Origin: Thermohalobaculum sp963822985
GTDB taxonomy: Bacteria; Pseudomonadota; Alphaproteobacteria; Rhodobacterales; Rhodobacteraceae
Assembly (NCBI GenBank): GCA_963822985.1
Contig: CAWGJU010000013.1
Location: 310,001 to 374,000, forward strand
Direction of reading: 5' to 3'
Length of the DNA: 64,000 nt
Shown in pieces: positions 20,419 to 29,590 of the stretch (its first letter is position 1; each line of letters opens with the position of its first letter). The notes beneath the pieces were generated by a model. The model saw only the letters and a program-made list of their open reading frames with translations. It did no database searches and was not told where the DNA came from. The translations under genes were made by a program, and so were the position numbers.

Positions 20419-20438
20419 GTAAGATTTTACGACCTTAC
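20419..20438. promoter_or_regulatory. Candidate operator of the RamB-like regulator
   Basis: Arms GTAAG (20419-20423) and CTTAC (20434-20438) form an AT-rich dyad with a 10-bp centre, unusual against the GC-rich background. It begins 9 bp upstream of the regulator's start codon, a position suited to autoregulation. Confidence 0.35.
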
Positions 20439-20511
20439 GTTATGTGCGGCAGCTTGTCACAACACGACTGACGGGGAAATGGCCGTATCCGACGGTTGGT
20501 CACCTCAAACT

Positions 20512-20554
20512 CCGAGCCGTCCTGATATGATCTTGCGGCTCGGACGGCTCTTTT
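20512..20554 (+). promoter_or_regulatory. Attenuator-like leader with two exclusive hairpins
   Basis: Arms 20514-20522 and 20542-20550 pair perfectly over 9 bp and are followed by TTTT (20551-20554), an intrinsic terminator shape. The same 5' arm can instead pair at 20512-20519 with 20536-20543 over 8 bp. The two structures exclude each other. It lies 33 bp before the methyltransferase start and about 100 bp past the divergent regulator start, so it would act on the methyltransferase leader. Confidence 0.45.
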
Positions 20555-20587
20555 CGCAGAGCACCGCCAGGGCAAGGGAGAGATCAA

Positions 20588-21718
20588 ATGACAACGGCGT
20601 ACGATCATTTCATATCAGACCTACTCGAAAGAAATTCCTTCAATCCCGCCACATTCTTCAGCGATATAGGCCCTGGCGACGAGATGTACCATAAGGCAAT
20701 TCTTGTTGGTACGCCAGATAACCCAGGCTATGCTCGCTTTAAGTACATCGAGTCCGGTCTTCGAATGTACAATATCTACAAACAGCTTGCGGATTATGTC
20801 GGAGGTTTCGACAAGCTCGGGAGCGTACTGGACTTTGGCTCGGGATGGGGCAGGCTGACGCGGTTCTTACTGCACAGGATTGAACAACGGCAGATTTGGG
20901 TTTCAGATATTTACGCCGATGCTGTCGCCTGGCAATCACAGAAACTCGGCGTCAACGGCCTAGTATCTGTGACTGACCCAAATCAGTTTGCCTTGGATAT
21001 GAAATATTCAATCATATTCTCGGGCTCTGTGTTCAGTCACCTTCCGGACCATCTATTCCGAGCATGGTTTCGGAAGCTCTACAGCCTTCTGGATTCGCAC
21101 GGTATCTTGGCGTTCTCCGTCATTCCGCCGTCTTGGCTGGCGGCCGGCGAGTATGCCGATCACAATCTCGATGCTGATGGTAAACTGTTTCTTAGGTTCA
21201 GCGAAAGCAGCAGCTTGGACAAAGAAGTTTATGGCGCCATGTATGTGAACGAACAGTACGTGGCGCGTATCGCCTCGCTTCTGGGCATACCGTCGACGCG
21301 AATCAAACTATGGCCTTCAGGACTTTACGAAGGCCAGGATCTCGTTGTTGTGGCAGGCGCCGAGCTCGACCTATCGTCCCTGGAGCTTATGATCACCCCG
21401 CTCGGCGGCGGCTTGTGGCTGAAGCGATCGGATGAGAGGTTGACCTTCAACGGTTGGGGTATTGATCTGAACCGGGACCACCAATTGTATGAGGCAGAGA
21501 TATTTCTCGACGAGAACAGCGCCGGTACCGTCGAACCGTCTCTCGGCTGGGAGCACAGCAAGAAGTATTTCCCGGGAGCACCAAATCCTGCTGTGCAGTG
21601 GAGCTTTGACGTTGAGCTTCCGCCAGGAATCCGCATGGCCCGGGTGGAGGCGCGCAGCTCCGCCGGGACGGAGGTGAATGCATACGCTTCGCTCGACGCT
21701 TTGCCGCCACATACCTAG
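20588..21718 (+). CDS. SAM-dependent methyltransferase of foreign composition
   Basis: A 376-aa protein. The N-terminal half is a class I methyltransferase with the SAM-binding motif VLDFGSGWGRLTRFLL and a later SGSVFSHLPD. The C-terminal third (about 250-376) is a beta-rich region of unknown role. The start has AGGGAGAG seven bases upstream. Its GC content and codon use are clearly lower and more varied than all neighbours for 20 kb on either side, which suggests recent transfer. It resembles methyltransferases of surface-glycan or secondary-metabolite islands, but no such genes flank it. The acceptor is unknown. Confidence 0.72.
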   Translation: MTTAYDHFISDLLERNSFNPATFFSDIGPGDEMYHKAILVGTPDNPGYARFKYIESGLRMYNIYKQLADYVGGFDKLGSVLDFGSGWGRLTRFLLHRIEQRQIWVSDIYADAVAWQSQKLGVNGLVSVTDPNQFALDMKYSIIFSGSVFSHLPDHLFRAWFRKLYSLLDSHGILAFSVIPPSWLAAGEYADHNLDADGKLFLRFSESSSLDKEVYGAMYVNEQYVARIASLLGIPSTRIKLWPSGLYEGQDLVVVAGAELDLSSLELMITPLGGGLWLKRSDERLTFNGWGIDLNRDHQLYEAEIFLDENSAGTVEPSLGWEHSKKYFPGAPNPAVQWSFDVELPPGIRMARVEARSSAGTEVNAYASLDALPPHT

Positions 21719-21764
21719 CGGCTTAGCGGCGCGGATTGTGCCAATTGATCAATCGATCTGACGA

Positions 21765-22661
21765 ATGACAATCGTATCGCCGGGGCCTGGGACCGCGATC
21801 GGCGTCGTGCTGGCCTGCGCGGCGCTCTGGGGCCTCTGGTGGTGGCCGGTGTCGCTGCTCGAGCGGGCGGGCCTCGGCGGCGCCTGGATCGGCTTCGCCA
21901 TGACGGCGGGCGTCCTGCCGCTGGCGGCGCTCTGGGCGCTGGCACGGCCGGGCGGCCTCTCGCCGCGAGCCCTCGCCGGCGCGGCGCTGACCGGGCTGGC
22001 CGTCGCGCTCTACGGCGTCGCCGCCTTCCACACCGATTTCCTGCGCGCCGTCCTGCTCTTCTACCTCGCACCCACCTGGAGCACGCTGATCGAGGCCGCT
22101 TTCTTCGGCCGGCGCTGGCGGCGGAGCACGGCGGTCGCGCTCGGGCTTTCGTTCGCGGGCGTGCTCCTGCTGACGCGCGGCGGCCTGGGGCTCGAGGGCA
22201 TCGGCGCGCTCGGCGACTGGCTGGCGCTGGCCTCCGGGCTCGCCTGGTCGGCGGGCGTGGCGCTGATCTTCTCCAGCCGCCGCGCCGAGGTCGCGCGCGT
22301 GATGGTCGTGGCCGCGCTCGGCGGCGCGGCGGGCGCGCTCGCCGTCGCCGCCGCCGAGGGCACGCTGCTCGCCGGCGCCGCCCACCTGCCCCGCGCCATT
22401 GGCGCGGCGCCCGAGGCCTTCGCCATCGCCGCCCTCTATGTCGGCCTCGTGCTCGCCGGCACGATGTGGGGCGCCTCGCGCCTGGCCCCCGCGGCGATGA
22501 GCTACCTGCTCAGCGTCGAGATCCTGTCCGGCATCGCGTCGGCGACGCTGATCCTGGGCGAGCCCTTCGGCCTGCCCGAGGCGGCGGGCGCCGCCTGCAT
22601 CGTCACGGCTGCGCTGATCGAGGTCGGCGACGGCGGGAGCCATGGGCCGGCACCGGCATGA
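21765..22661 (+). CDS. EamA/DMT-superfamily transporter
   Basis: A 298-aa inner-membrane protein with about ten hydrophobic segments in two EamA-like halves (AALWGLWWWPVSLLERAG; YLLSVEILSGIASATLILGE). These usually export amino acids or other small metabolites; the substrate is unknown. GC-rich composition resumes here after the methyltransferase gene. It converges on argB with a 7-bp gap. Confidence 0.82.
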   Translation: MTIVSPGPGTAIGVVLACAALWGLWWWPVSLLERAGLGGAWIGFAMTAGVLPLAALWALARPGGLSPRALAGAALTGLAVALYGVAAFHTDFLRAVLLFYLAPTWSTLIEAAFFGRRWRRSTAVALGLSFAGVLLLTRGGLGLEGIGALGDWLALASGLAWSAGVALIFSSRRAEVARVMVVAALGGAAGALAVAAAEGTLLAGAAHLPRAIGAAPEAFAIAALYVGLVLAGTMWGASRLAPAAMSYLLSVEILSGIASATLILGEPFGLPEAAGAACIVTAALIEVGDGGSHGPAPA

Positions 22662-22668
22662 GGACCCT

Positions 22669-23574
22669 TCAGGGCCGGATCAGCGTTCCCGCGCCATGCT
22701 CGGTGAAGAGCTCGAGCAGAACGGCATGCGGCGCGCGACCATCGACGATCGTCGCGCCGCCACAGCCCTGGCGCACGGCCGCGAGCGCGGTCTCGACCTT
22801 CGGGATCATGCCGCCGGTGATGGTGCCGTCCGCGATCAGCGCTTCCACGTCCGCCGCGCTCAGGTTGGTGATGACCTCGCCGTCGCGGTTCTTGACGCCG
22901 GTGACGTCCGTCAGCAGCAGCAGGCGCTCGGCGCGCATGGCGCCGGCGATGGCGCCCGCCGCGGTGTCGGCGTTGACGTTGAAGGTCTCGTCGGCCGTCC
23001 GCCCGGCGCCGACCGGCGCCACCACCGGGATGAAGTCGCTGTCGATGAAGGTGCGCAACACGCGCGGGTCGACCTCGACCGGCTCGCCGACGAAGCCAAG
23101 GTCGAGCACCTGCTCGATGGCGCTCTCGGGGTCCTTTTTTCGGCGCAGCGCCTTCTCGCAGACCATGAGGTTCGCGTCCTTGCCGCAGAGGCCCACCGCC
23201 TTGCCACCCTGCGCGTTCAGCGCCGCGACGATCCGCTTGTTGATGCCGCCGGCCAGGACCATCTCGACCACCTCGACGGTCTCGGCGGTGGTGACGCGCA
23301 GGCCGTCGCGGAACTCGGACTTGACGCCCAGCCGGTCGAGCATCTGGTTGATCTGCGGCCCGCCGCCATGCACGACCACCGGGTGCAGGCCGCACTGCTT
23401 CATCAGCACGATGTCGCGGGCAAAACCCTGCATGCTGGCGGCGTCGCCCATGGCGTGCCCGCCGAATTTTACAACGACGGTCGCCCCGTCATAGCGCTGC
23501 AGGTAGGGCAGCGCCTCGCTCAGCGTCCGCGCCGTGGCGACCCAGTCGCGCTTCATGGCCTTCGAGATCTCCAT
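22669..23574 (-). CDS. argB: Acetylglutamate kinase
   Basis: A 301-aa enzyme that phosphorylates N-acetyl-L-glutamate in arginine synthesis. VVVKFGGHAMGD near the N-terminus and VVHGGGPQINQML are the ATP and substrate loops; NVNADTAAGAIAGAMRAERL is the conserved C-terminal segment. An N-terminal extension of about 25 residues ahead of the kinase fold is typical of arginine-sensitive, hexameric forms, so feedback inhibition is likely. It is followed upstream on the same strand by an MFS transporter gene, 24 bp away. Confidence 0.93.
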   Translation of the reverse strand: MEISKAMKRDWVATARTLSEALPYLQRYDGATVVVKFGGHAMGDAASMQGFARDIVLMKQCGLHPVVVHGGGPQINQMLDRLGVKSEFRDGLRVTTAETVEVVEMVLAGGINKRIVAALNAQGGKAVGLCGKDANLMVCEKALRRKKDPESAIEQVLDLGFVGEPVEVDPRVLRTFIDSDFIPVVAPVGAGRTADETFNVNADTAAGAIAGAMRAERLLLLTDVTGVKNRDGEVITNLSAADVEALIADGTITGGMIPKVETALAAVRQGCGGATIVDGRAPHAVLLELFTEHGAGTLIRP

Positions 23575-23598
23575 CGCCCGCTCCCTCAGGCCCCGTGA

Positions 23599-24873
23599 CT
23601 AGCCGCTCCGCGAACGGCGGGCCACCCCTTCCAGCAGCTTGAGCGCGCCGAGCAGCGCCAGCAGCAGTACGCAGATCCCCGTCATCGCCGCCAGCGGCAG
23701 GGCGAAGCCGCCCGAGACGTCGCTGAGCGCGCCCACCGAGAGCGGCCCCAGCACGCCGCCGATCTCGGCCACGGTGAAGAACATGCCGCCCGCCATGCCG
23801 GCGCGCGCCGGCGGCACGCCCGGCGCCTCCATCAGCAGCAGGATCGCCACCGTCATCATCGAGGACCGCGCGATCCCCTGCAGCATCAGACCGAGCGCCA
23901 GCCCCACGCCCGGGGCGAGCTGCAGCAACAGGGTCGCGCTCAAGGCCGCCAAGAACAGCCCGCCCATGATGGCGACCCGCCGCTCCGGGATGGCGAGCCG
24001 GGGGATGACCAGCGCGCCCGCGACGCCCACGACCGTCGGCATCGCCGCCCACAGCCCCGCCGCTGCCGGGCTCATGCCCTTGGCCCGCAGGATCTCGGGC
24101 AACCAGTTCGACAGCCCGTGGTTGAGGAAGAAGATGCCGACCGACATGACCAGCACGATCTGCACGACGCGCAGCCGCGCGATGCCGAGCAATGCGCCCA
24201 GCGCCTCGCCCTTGGACATGCCGCCCGCCCCGTCGCGTCGCCGCGCCTCGGGATGGCGCGACAGCCCCCACCAGAGCACGCCCGCGGCCAGCACGAGGCC
24301 GGCCCAGATCCACAGCACCGCGCGCCAGTCGCCGCCCGTCATCGGCATCAGCACGGCGTTGGTAGCCGACAGCGCGACGATCGCCCCGATGTTGACGCCG
24401 GTGATGTAGATGCCCATCGCCATGCCGCGCTCGGGCCCCTCGAACCAGAGCGCGATCAGCTTCGGCGCGCCGATCGACACCATCGGCCCGCCGAGGCCGA
24501 AGAGCGCGACGGCCAGGAACAGCTCGGTCCCGTCGCCGGCGGCGCCGCGCAGGAACAGCGAGCCCGCCATCACCCCGGCCGCGAGCGTCAGCCCGAGCGC
24601 CACGCCGATCCGGTCGAGCAGCGCGCCGAGCGGCAGGGCGGCGGCGATATAGACCAGCTGCCAGGCGCCCAGCACGGCGCCCATTGCGGTATAGCTGGTG
24701 CCGAGGTCGCGCGCGATGACGGCGACCAGCGGCCCCGTCGAGGCGACGCAGACCCCGAACGAGAAGTACATCAGCCAGACGCCACCCAGCACCGCCCAGC
24801 GATAAGGCTGGCGGTCCGCGCGCCCGTCCTGCGGCGACGGGCGCTCGGCTTGCGTGGCGGGCGATTGCTGCAT
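23599..24873 (-). CDS. Major facilitator superfamily transporter
   Basis: About 424 aa with twelve hydrophobic segments. It shows the MFS loop between helices 2 and 3 (GALLDRIGVALGL) and the mirror motif in the second half. The frame is open for 27 codons upstream, but ATG at 24873 is closer to the first helix. It resembles the nitrate/cyanate and oxalate-formate branches, with no specific substrate evident. It is probably cotranscribed with argB. Confidence 0.8.
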   Translation of the reverse strand: MQQSPATQAERPSPQDGRADRQPYRWAVLGGVWLMYFSFGVCVASTGPLVAVIARDLGTSYTAMGAVLGAWQLVYIAAALPLGALLDRIGVALGLTLAAGVMAGSLFLRGAAGDGTELFLAVALFGLGGPMVSIGAPKLIALWFEGPERGMAMGIYITGVNIGAIVALSATNAVLMPMTGGDWRAVLWIWAGLVLAAGVLWWGLSRHPEARRRDGAGGMSKGEALGALLGIARLRVVQIVLVMSVGIFFLNHGLSNWLPEILRAKGMSPAAAGLWAAMPTVVGVAGALVIPRLAIPERRVAIMGGLFLAALSATLLLQLAPGVGLALGLMLQGIARSSMMTVAILLLMEAPGVPPARAGMAGGMFFTVAEIGGVLGPLSVGALSDVSGGFALPLAAMTGICVLLLALLGALKLLEGVARRSRSG

Positions 24874-25013
24874 CGGCCTGGGACTGCGCTCGCGACCTTC
24901 AAACCCGGCTTGAGCCGGGAGCCCCTGCGTGGTTTGCTCGCGGCGCCCGGTCAAGCCGCCGGACGATCACCCATGCGATGGCCATGCCCCTTTGCCCGCC
25001 CGCCCTGCCCGGA

Positions 25014-26111
25014 ATGACGATGGACGAGATCGACACGCCGGCGCTGATCGTCGATCTCGACGCATTCGAGCGCAATCTCGACGCCATGGCCAGGGCCGTG
25101 CCGGCGGGGATCCGCCTCAGGCCGCATGCCAAGACGCACAAGAGCCCGATCGTGGCGCGGGCGCAGATCGCCCGGGGCGCCGTCGGCGTCTGCTGCCAGA
25201 AGGTATCCGAGGCCGAGATCATGGTCGAGGGCGGCGTCGACGACGTGCTCGTCACCAACGAGGTCTGGGGCGGCGCCAAGCTCGACCGGCTCGCCGCGCT
25301 CGCCACGCGGGCGCGGATCGGCGTCGCGGTCGACCACCCCGCCAACATCCGCGACCTCGCGGCCGCCGCCTCCTGGTTCGGCGCGCGGCTCGACGCCTAT
25401 GTCGAGATCGACGTCGGCGCCGGGCGCTGCGGCACCGCGCCGGGCGCCACGGCGTTGCAGCTGGCCGAATCCATCGCCGGCGCCGAGGGCCTGCGCTTCG
25501 CCGGGCTCCAAGCCTATCAGGGCGCCGCCCAGCACGTCCGCGGCCATGGCGAGCGCCGGACGCTGATCGCCAAGGCGGCCGAGCAGGTCCGCGCGACGCT
25601 CGACCTGCTCACCGAGGCCGGGCTCGCCTGCCCCGTCGTCACCGGCGCCGGCACCGGCACATGGGAATTCGAGGCGGCAAGCGGCGTCTACACCGAGCTG
25701 CAGGCGGGCTCGTATTGCTTCATGGACGCCGACTACGCCCGCAACCTCGACGCTGAGGGGCGCGAGGGCGCGCGCTTCGAGCAGGCGCTTTTCGTGCTGA
25801 CCACCGTCATGCACCGGCGCGGCGCCACGCACGCCGTGGTCGATGGCGGCACCAAAACCTTCAATTTCGACGACGGGCCGCCGCTCTGCCAGGATCCCGC
25901 CATCGCTTACGTCGGCAAGTCCGACGAGCACGGCGTGCTGTTGGTCCCGCAGGGCACGGTGGCGGCGGGCGACCGGCTGCTCTTCATCCCCTCGCATTGC
26001 GACCCGACGGTGGCGCTGCACGACTGGTATGTCGGCGTCCGCGGGCTCGGCCGCCAGGCGTCCCGCGTCGAGGCGATCTGGCCCATCGCGGCGCGCGGCG
26101 CGCTCGCCTGA
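25014..26111 (+). CDS. D-threonine aldolase/D-serine dehydratase-like PLP enzyme
   Basis: About 365 aa of the fold type III PLP family (alanine racemase-like barrel plus beta domain). The PLP lysine is in RPHAKTHKSP near the N-terminus, and the C-terminal metal site is in FIPSHCDPTVALHDWYVG. Both are marks of the DSD1/D-threonine aldolase group, which cleaves D-beta-hydroxy-amino acids. The first ATG in frame is at 24978; 25014 is chosen because homologues begin just before DEIDTPALIVDLDAF. Confidence 0.83.
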   Translation: MTMDEIDTPALIVDLDAFERNLDAMARAVPAGIRLRPHAKTHKSPIVARAQIARGAVGVCCQKVSEAEIMVEGGVDDVLVTNEVWGGAKLDRLAALATRARIGVAVDHPANIRDLAAAASWFGARLDAYVEIDVGAGRCGTAPGATALQLAESIAGAEGLRFAGLQAYQGAAQHVRGHGERRTLIAKAAEQVRATLDLLTEAGLACPVVTGAGTGTWEFEAASGVYTELQAGSYCFMDADYARNLDAEGREGARFEQALFVLTTVMHRRGATHAVVDGGTKTFNFDDGPPLCQDPAIAYVGKSDEHGVLLVPQGTVAAGDRLLFIPSHCDPTVALHDWYVGVRGLGRQASRVEAIWPIAARGALA

Positions 26112-26203
26112 AGGCCGCACGATGCGGCGGGTTGTCTCTGGACCATCACGGTGTCACGGGCTAAGCCCCCCATCAGACAGGCTGAAGAGCGGGGAGAGTG
26201 CAG

Positions 26204-26776
26204 TTGGCCCACGCAGACGACGCAGGCAGCCACGAAGGCGGCACGCGCCGCGACTTCCTCTACATCGCGACCGCGGCGACCGGCGCGGTCATCGCCGGCG
26301 CGGCGGTCTGGCCGCTGATCGACCAGATGAACCCGTCCAAGGACGTGCTGGCGCTCGCGACGATCGAGGTGCCGATCGACGGTGTCGAGCCCGGGACGCA
26401 GCTGACGGTGAAATGGCGTGGCAAGCCCGTCTTCATCCGGCACCGCACGCCCGAGGAGATCGAGCAGGCGCGAGCCGTTCCCCTCGACGAGCTCAAGGAC
26501 CCGATCGCCCGCAACGAGAACATCCCGGGCAGTGCGCCGGCGACCGACGAGAACCGCACCGTCGGCGGCCGCGAGGATTGGCTGGTCCAGATCGGCGTCT
26601 GCACCCATCTGGGCTGCGTCCCGATCCACGATGCCGGCGATTTCGGCGGCTGGTTTTGCCCTTGCCACGGGTCGCACTATGATACTGCGGGCCGGATCCG
26701 CCGTGGACCGGCGCCGCAGAACCTGCACATACCCGTCGCAGAGTTCGTCTCCGACACCGTGATCAAGTTGGGTTGA
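26204..26776 (+). CDS. petA: Ubiquinol-cytochrome c reductase iron-sulfur (Rieske) subunit
   Basis: About 190 aa. A twin-arginine start (RRDFLYIATAATGAVIAGAA) anchors and exports the protein through Tat. The 2Fe-2S ligands are in CTHLGCVPI and CPCHGSHYD. The start is taken as TTG at 26204, 6 bp after GGGGAGAG; the GTG at 26198 lies too close to that site. It is the first gene of the bc1 operon and transfers electrons from ubiquinol to cytochrome c1. Confidence 0.94.
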   Translation: MAHADDAGSHEGGTRRDFLYIATAATGAVIAGAAVWPLIDQMNPSKDVLALATIEVPIDGVEPGTQLTVKWRGKPVFIRHRTPEEIEQARAVPLDELKDPIARNENIPGSAPATDENRTVGGREDWLVQIGVCTHLGCVPIHDAGDFGGWFCPCHGSHYDTAGRIRRGPAPQNLHIPVAEFVSDTVIKLG

Positions 26777-26779
26777 GCC

Positions 26780-28090
26780 ATGGCTGGAATTCCGCACCCG
26801 GAATACGACCCCAAGAGCGGCTTCGAGCGCTGGCTCGAGCGGCGCCTGCCGATCGGCGGGCTGATCTACAACACGCTGATGATCCCGACGCCCAAGAACC
26901 TCAACTGGATGTGGATCTGGGGTATCGTGCTGACCGTCGTCCTCGTGCTGCAGATCGCCACGGGCGTCACGCTGGTGATGCACTACGTCCCGCATGTCGA
27001 CTACGCCTTCGCCTCGGTCGAGCACATCATGCGTGACGTCAACGCCGGCTGGCTGCTGCGCTACATGCACGCCAATGGCGCGTCGCTGTTCTTTGTCGCC
27101 GTCTACATGCACATCTTCCGGGCGCTCTACTACGGCTCGTACAAGGAGCCGCGCGAGATCACCTGGATCATCGGCATCCTCATCTATCTTAGCATGATGG
27201 CGACGGCCTTCATGGGCTATGTGCTGCCCTGGGGCCAGATGTCGTTCTGGGGCGCCACGGTCATCACCAATCTCTTCTCGGCGCTGCCTGGCATCGGCGA
27301 GCCGATCGTCACCTGGCTCTGGGGCGGCTATTCGGTCGACAACCCGACGCTGACGCGGTTCTTCTCGCTGCACTACCTGCTGCCCTTCGTCATCCTCGGC
27401 CTCAGCATGCTGCACATCTGGGCCTTCCACACGACGGGCAACAACAACCCGACCGGCGTCGAGGTGCGGCGCGGCTCGGCCGACGAGGCGAAGAAGGACA
27501 CCGTGCCCTTCTGGCCCTATTACGTGATCAAGGACCTCTACGCGCTGGTGGTCATCCTCGCGGTCTTCGTCATCGTCGTCTTCTTCATGCCGAACTTCCT
27601 CGGCCACCCGGACAACTACATCCCGGCCAACCCCCTCGCCACGCCGGCGCACATCGTGCCCGAATGGTACTTCCTGCCCTTCTACGCCATGCTGCGCGCC
27701 ATCACTTTCGACATCTGGTTCATCAACTCCAAGCTCGGCGGCGTGATCGCCATGTTCGGGTCGATCCTGGTGCTGGCACTGGCACCCTGGCTCGACACGA
27801 GCGGTGTGCGCTCGGGCCGCTACCGGCCGCAGTTCAGGATCTTCTTCTGGCTTCTCGTTGTCGACTTCCTGCTGCTGACCTGGTGCGGCGGCCAGCCGCC
27901 CGAGGGGATCGTGCCCCTGCTGTCGCTGCTCGGCACCATCTACTGGTTCGGCTACTTCCTGATCATCCTGCCGCTGCTCGGCCTGACGGAAAAGCCGCAG
28001 GCCCAGCCGAGGACGATCGAGGAGGATTTCGACACGCACTACTCGCCGGACACGGGCGGCACACGCGTGCTGCCGGCGGCGGGCGAATGA
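26780..28090 (+). CDS. petB: Cytochrome b of the bc1 complex
   Basis: A 436-aa membrane protein with eight helices and the two haem b histidine pairs (for example HANGASLFFVAVYMHIFR and SLHYLLPFVILGLSMLHIW). The quinol-site motif is seen in TPAHIVPEWYFLPFYAMLR (PEWY). The ATG is 3 bp after petA, and the stop overlaps the first possible petC start. It holds the Qo and Qi sites. Confidence 0.95.
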   Translation: MAGIPHPEYDPKSGFERWLERRLPIGGLIYNTLMIPTPKNLNWMWIWGIVLTVVLVLQIATGVTLVMHYVPHVDYAFASVEHIMRDVNAGWLLRYMHANGASLFFVAVYMHIFRALYYGSYKEPREITWIIGILIYLSMMATAFMGYVLPWGQMSFWGATVITNLFSALPGIGEPIVTWLWGGYSVDNPTLTRFFSLHYLLPFVILGLSMLHIWAFHTTGNNNPTGVEVRRGSADEAKKDTVPFWPYYVIKDLYALVVILAVFVIVVFFMPNFLGHPDNYIPANPLATPAHIVPEWYFLPFYAMLRAITFDIWFINSKLGGVIAMFGSILVLALAPWLDTSGVRSGRYRPQFRIFFWLLVVDFLLLTWCGGQPPEGIVPLLSLLGTIYWFGYFLIILPLLGLTEKPQAQPRTIEEDFDTHYSPDTGGTRVLPAAGE

Positions 28091-28995
28091 CAGGCCCCGG
28101 AATGATGGGTCGCAAGGGACAGTTGGGGGCACGAATGGTCCGCACACGCATCGCAGCGGCGCTGGTCGCCGCGGCTGCCCTCTCGCCCGGGGCCGCTCTC
28201 GCGGCCGAGGCGGAGGGTCACGTCACCGACTATGACTGGAGCTTCGAGGGGCCGTTCGGCACCTTCGACCAAATGCAGATCCAGCGTGGCCTGCAGGTCT
28301 TCAACACGATCTGCAGCGGCTGCCACGGGCTCCAGTACCTCTCGTTCCGGGCGCTCGGCGATGCGACCGGACCGGGGCTGCCCGAGGCGCAGGTCAAGGC
28401 GATCGCCGCGCAGTACCAGTGCGCCGACCCCGACCTGCCGGCGGGCGAGACGCGCCCGTGCCTGCCCTCGGACCGGTTCCCGCCGAACACCTCGCTGGGC
28501 GCGCCCGACCTGACCCTGATGGCCAAGGCGCGCGCCGGCTTCCACGGGCCGTATGGTCTCGGCATCAACCAGTTCTTCTATGGCATCGGCGGGCCGGAAT
28601 ATATCGCCTCGCTGCTGCAGGCCTATAATGGCGAGGAGCAGGAGGTCGCCGGGAACCTGCTTTACGGCAATGACGTCTTCCCGGGCGGCTGGATCCAGAT
28701 GGCGCCGCCGCTCTATGGGGACGACGTCGAATACACCACCTTCACCGAGGCCGGCGCGCCCGCCGAGGACGCCATCGGCTATGTGCCGCCCGAGGCCACG
28801 ATCGAGCAGGAGGCGCTTGACGTCGCCGCCTTCCTGATGTGGGCGGCCGAGCCGAACATGATCGAGCGCAAGCAGGCCGGCTTCCGCAACCTGGTCATGA
28901 TCGTGGTGCTGGCCGTGCTGCTCTACTACACCAACAAGAAGCTGTGGCAGCCGATCAAGCATCGCCAGCAGCAGAAAGAGCGCGCCAGGGCCTGA
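28087..28995 (+). CDS. petC: Cytochrome c1
   Basis: A 302-aa protein (286 aa from the inner start). A Sec signal ends ALAAEAEG; the haem motif is CSGCHG in FNTICSGCHGLQYLSFR, and the sixth-ligand region is near WIQMAPPLYGD. One C-terminal helix (NLVMIVVLAVLLYYTN) anchors it, with a basic cytoplasmic tail. The ATG at 28087 overlaps the petB stop; an inner ATG at 28135 gives a more usual signal peptide (MVRTRIAAALVAAAALSPG) and may be the true start. Confidence 0.93.
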   Translation: MTGPGMMGRKGQLGARMVRTRIAAALVAAAALSPGAALAAEAEGHVTDYDWSFEGPFGTFDQMQIQRGLQVFNTICSGCHGLQYLSFRALGDATGPGLPEAQVKAIAAQYQCADPDLPAGETRPCLPSDRFPPNTSLGAPDLTLMAKARAGFHGPYGLGINQFFYGIGGPEYIASLLQAYNGEEQEVAGNLLYGNDVFPGGWIQMAPPLYGDDVEYTTFTEAGAPAEDAIGYVPPEATIEQEALDVAAFLMWAAEPNMIERKQAGFRNLVMIVVLAVLLYYTNKKLWQPIKHRQQQKERARA

Positions 28996-28998
28996 ATC

Positions 28999-29047
28999 CG
29001 GCGCGCGGCCGGGCCCCGATGCGCAGGGGATGCGCAGGGCCCGGCGC
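28999..29047 (+). terminator. Hairpin after petC
   Basis: Arms 28999-29014 and 29035-29047 pair over 13 bp with a 3-base bulge (29005-29007). The loop contains a tandem direct repeat of GATGCGCAGGG (29016-29026, 29027-29037). It starts 4 bp after the petC stop and has no T run. Confidence 0.45.
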
Positions 29048-29060
29048 GCTCATGCTGGGT

Positions 29061-29450
29061 TCACATCCAGTCGCGCTCGTAAGCCTCCCGCTCATCACCG
29101 AGCAGAACGGCATCGCCGTCGAGATCATAGCTGTCGAAGACGCCGCTGCTGAATTCGACATCGCTGAGAGAGCCTGACCGGTCCCTGTCCCAGTCCCGGT
29201 ACATGCCCCAGCGGTTGACGTCGTAGACGCCGAAACGGTCGCCGAACCCGGCCTCCCACTCCGCCTCGCTCAGGAAGGCGTCCTCGTTCGCATCCCAGAG
29301 ATTGTAGACGCCGGTTCGCCCGAACCCGCCGAAGAACTCGTCATAGCCCATCGCATCGCGGTCGCCGACGTCCCAACCGGTCGTCTCGGCGACAGGCGCG
29401 CAGCCGAGCAGCAGCGCCATCGCGCCAACGGGCAGGAATCGCCAAATCAT
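29061..29450 (-). CDS. EF-hand lipoprotein
   Basis: A 129-aa predicted lipoprotein (lipobox LLGC after MIWRFLPVGAMAL). About four EF-hand-like loops follow, including DANEDAFLSEAEW, DRDRSGSLSDVEF and DLDGDAVLLGDER. Each loop is introduced by a W, Y or F, giving an acidic repeat. A clear GGAGGCGAT site supports the start. It is the last of three similar genes in a row. Calcium binding is inferred from the loops; the partner is unknown. Confidence 0.72.
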   Translation of the reverse strand: MIWRFLPVGAMALLLGCAPVAETTGWDVGDRDAMGYDEFFGGFGRTGVYNLWDANEDAFLSEAEWEAGFGDRFGVYDVNRWGMYRDWDRDRSGSLSDVEFSSGVFDSYDLDGDAVLLGDEREAYERDWM

Positions 29451-29543
29451 ATCGCCTCCATTGGCCGGTTCGGCGGCCATCCACAGCACCCGAATCCGAG
29501 CTTTACCCCGACGGAAGAGATTTCCAATTCCCAGCGTCGCGTC

Positions 29544-29576
29544 CGGCGGGCCGGTGCTTCTGCACCCGGCCCGCCG
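29544..29576 (-). terminator. Long GC hairpin between EF-hand genes
   Basis: Arms 29544-29557 and 29562-29576 pair over 14 bp with one bulged base (29565) around the loop TTCT. It lies 14 bp beyond the stop of the middle EF-hand gene and has no T run on the transcribed strand. It may be a transcript end or a 3' stabiliser. Confidence 0.5.
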
Positions 29577-29590
29577 TTCGCGCGGCTGGA

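Noticed and set aside
20588..21718. Insertion sequence or prophage carrying the methyltransferase
   Set aside because: No transposase, integrase, terminal inverted repeat or target duplication was seen around it.
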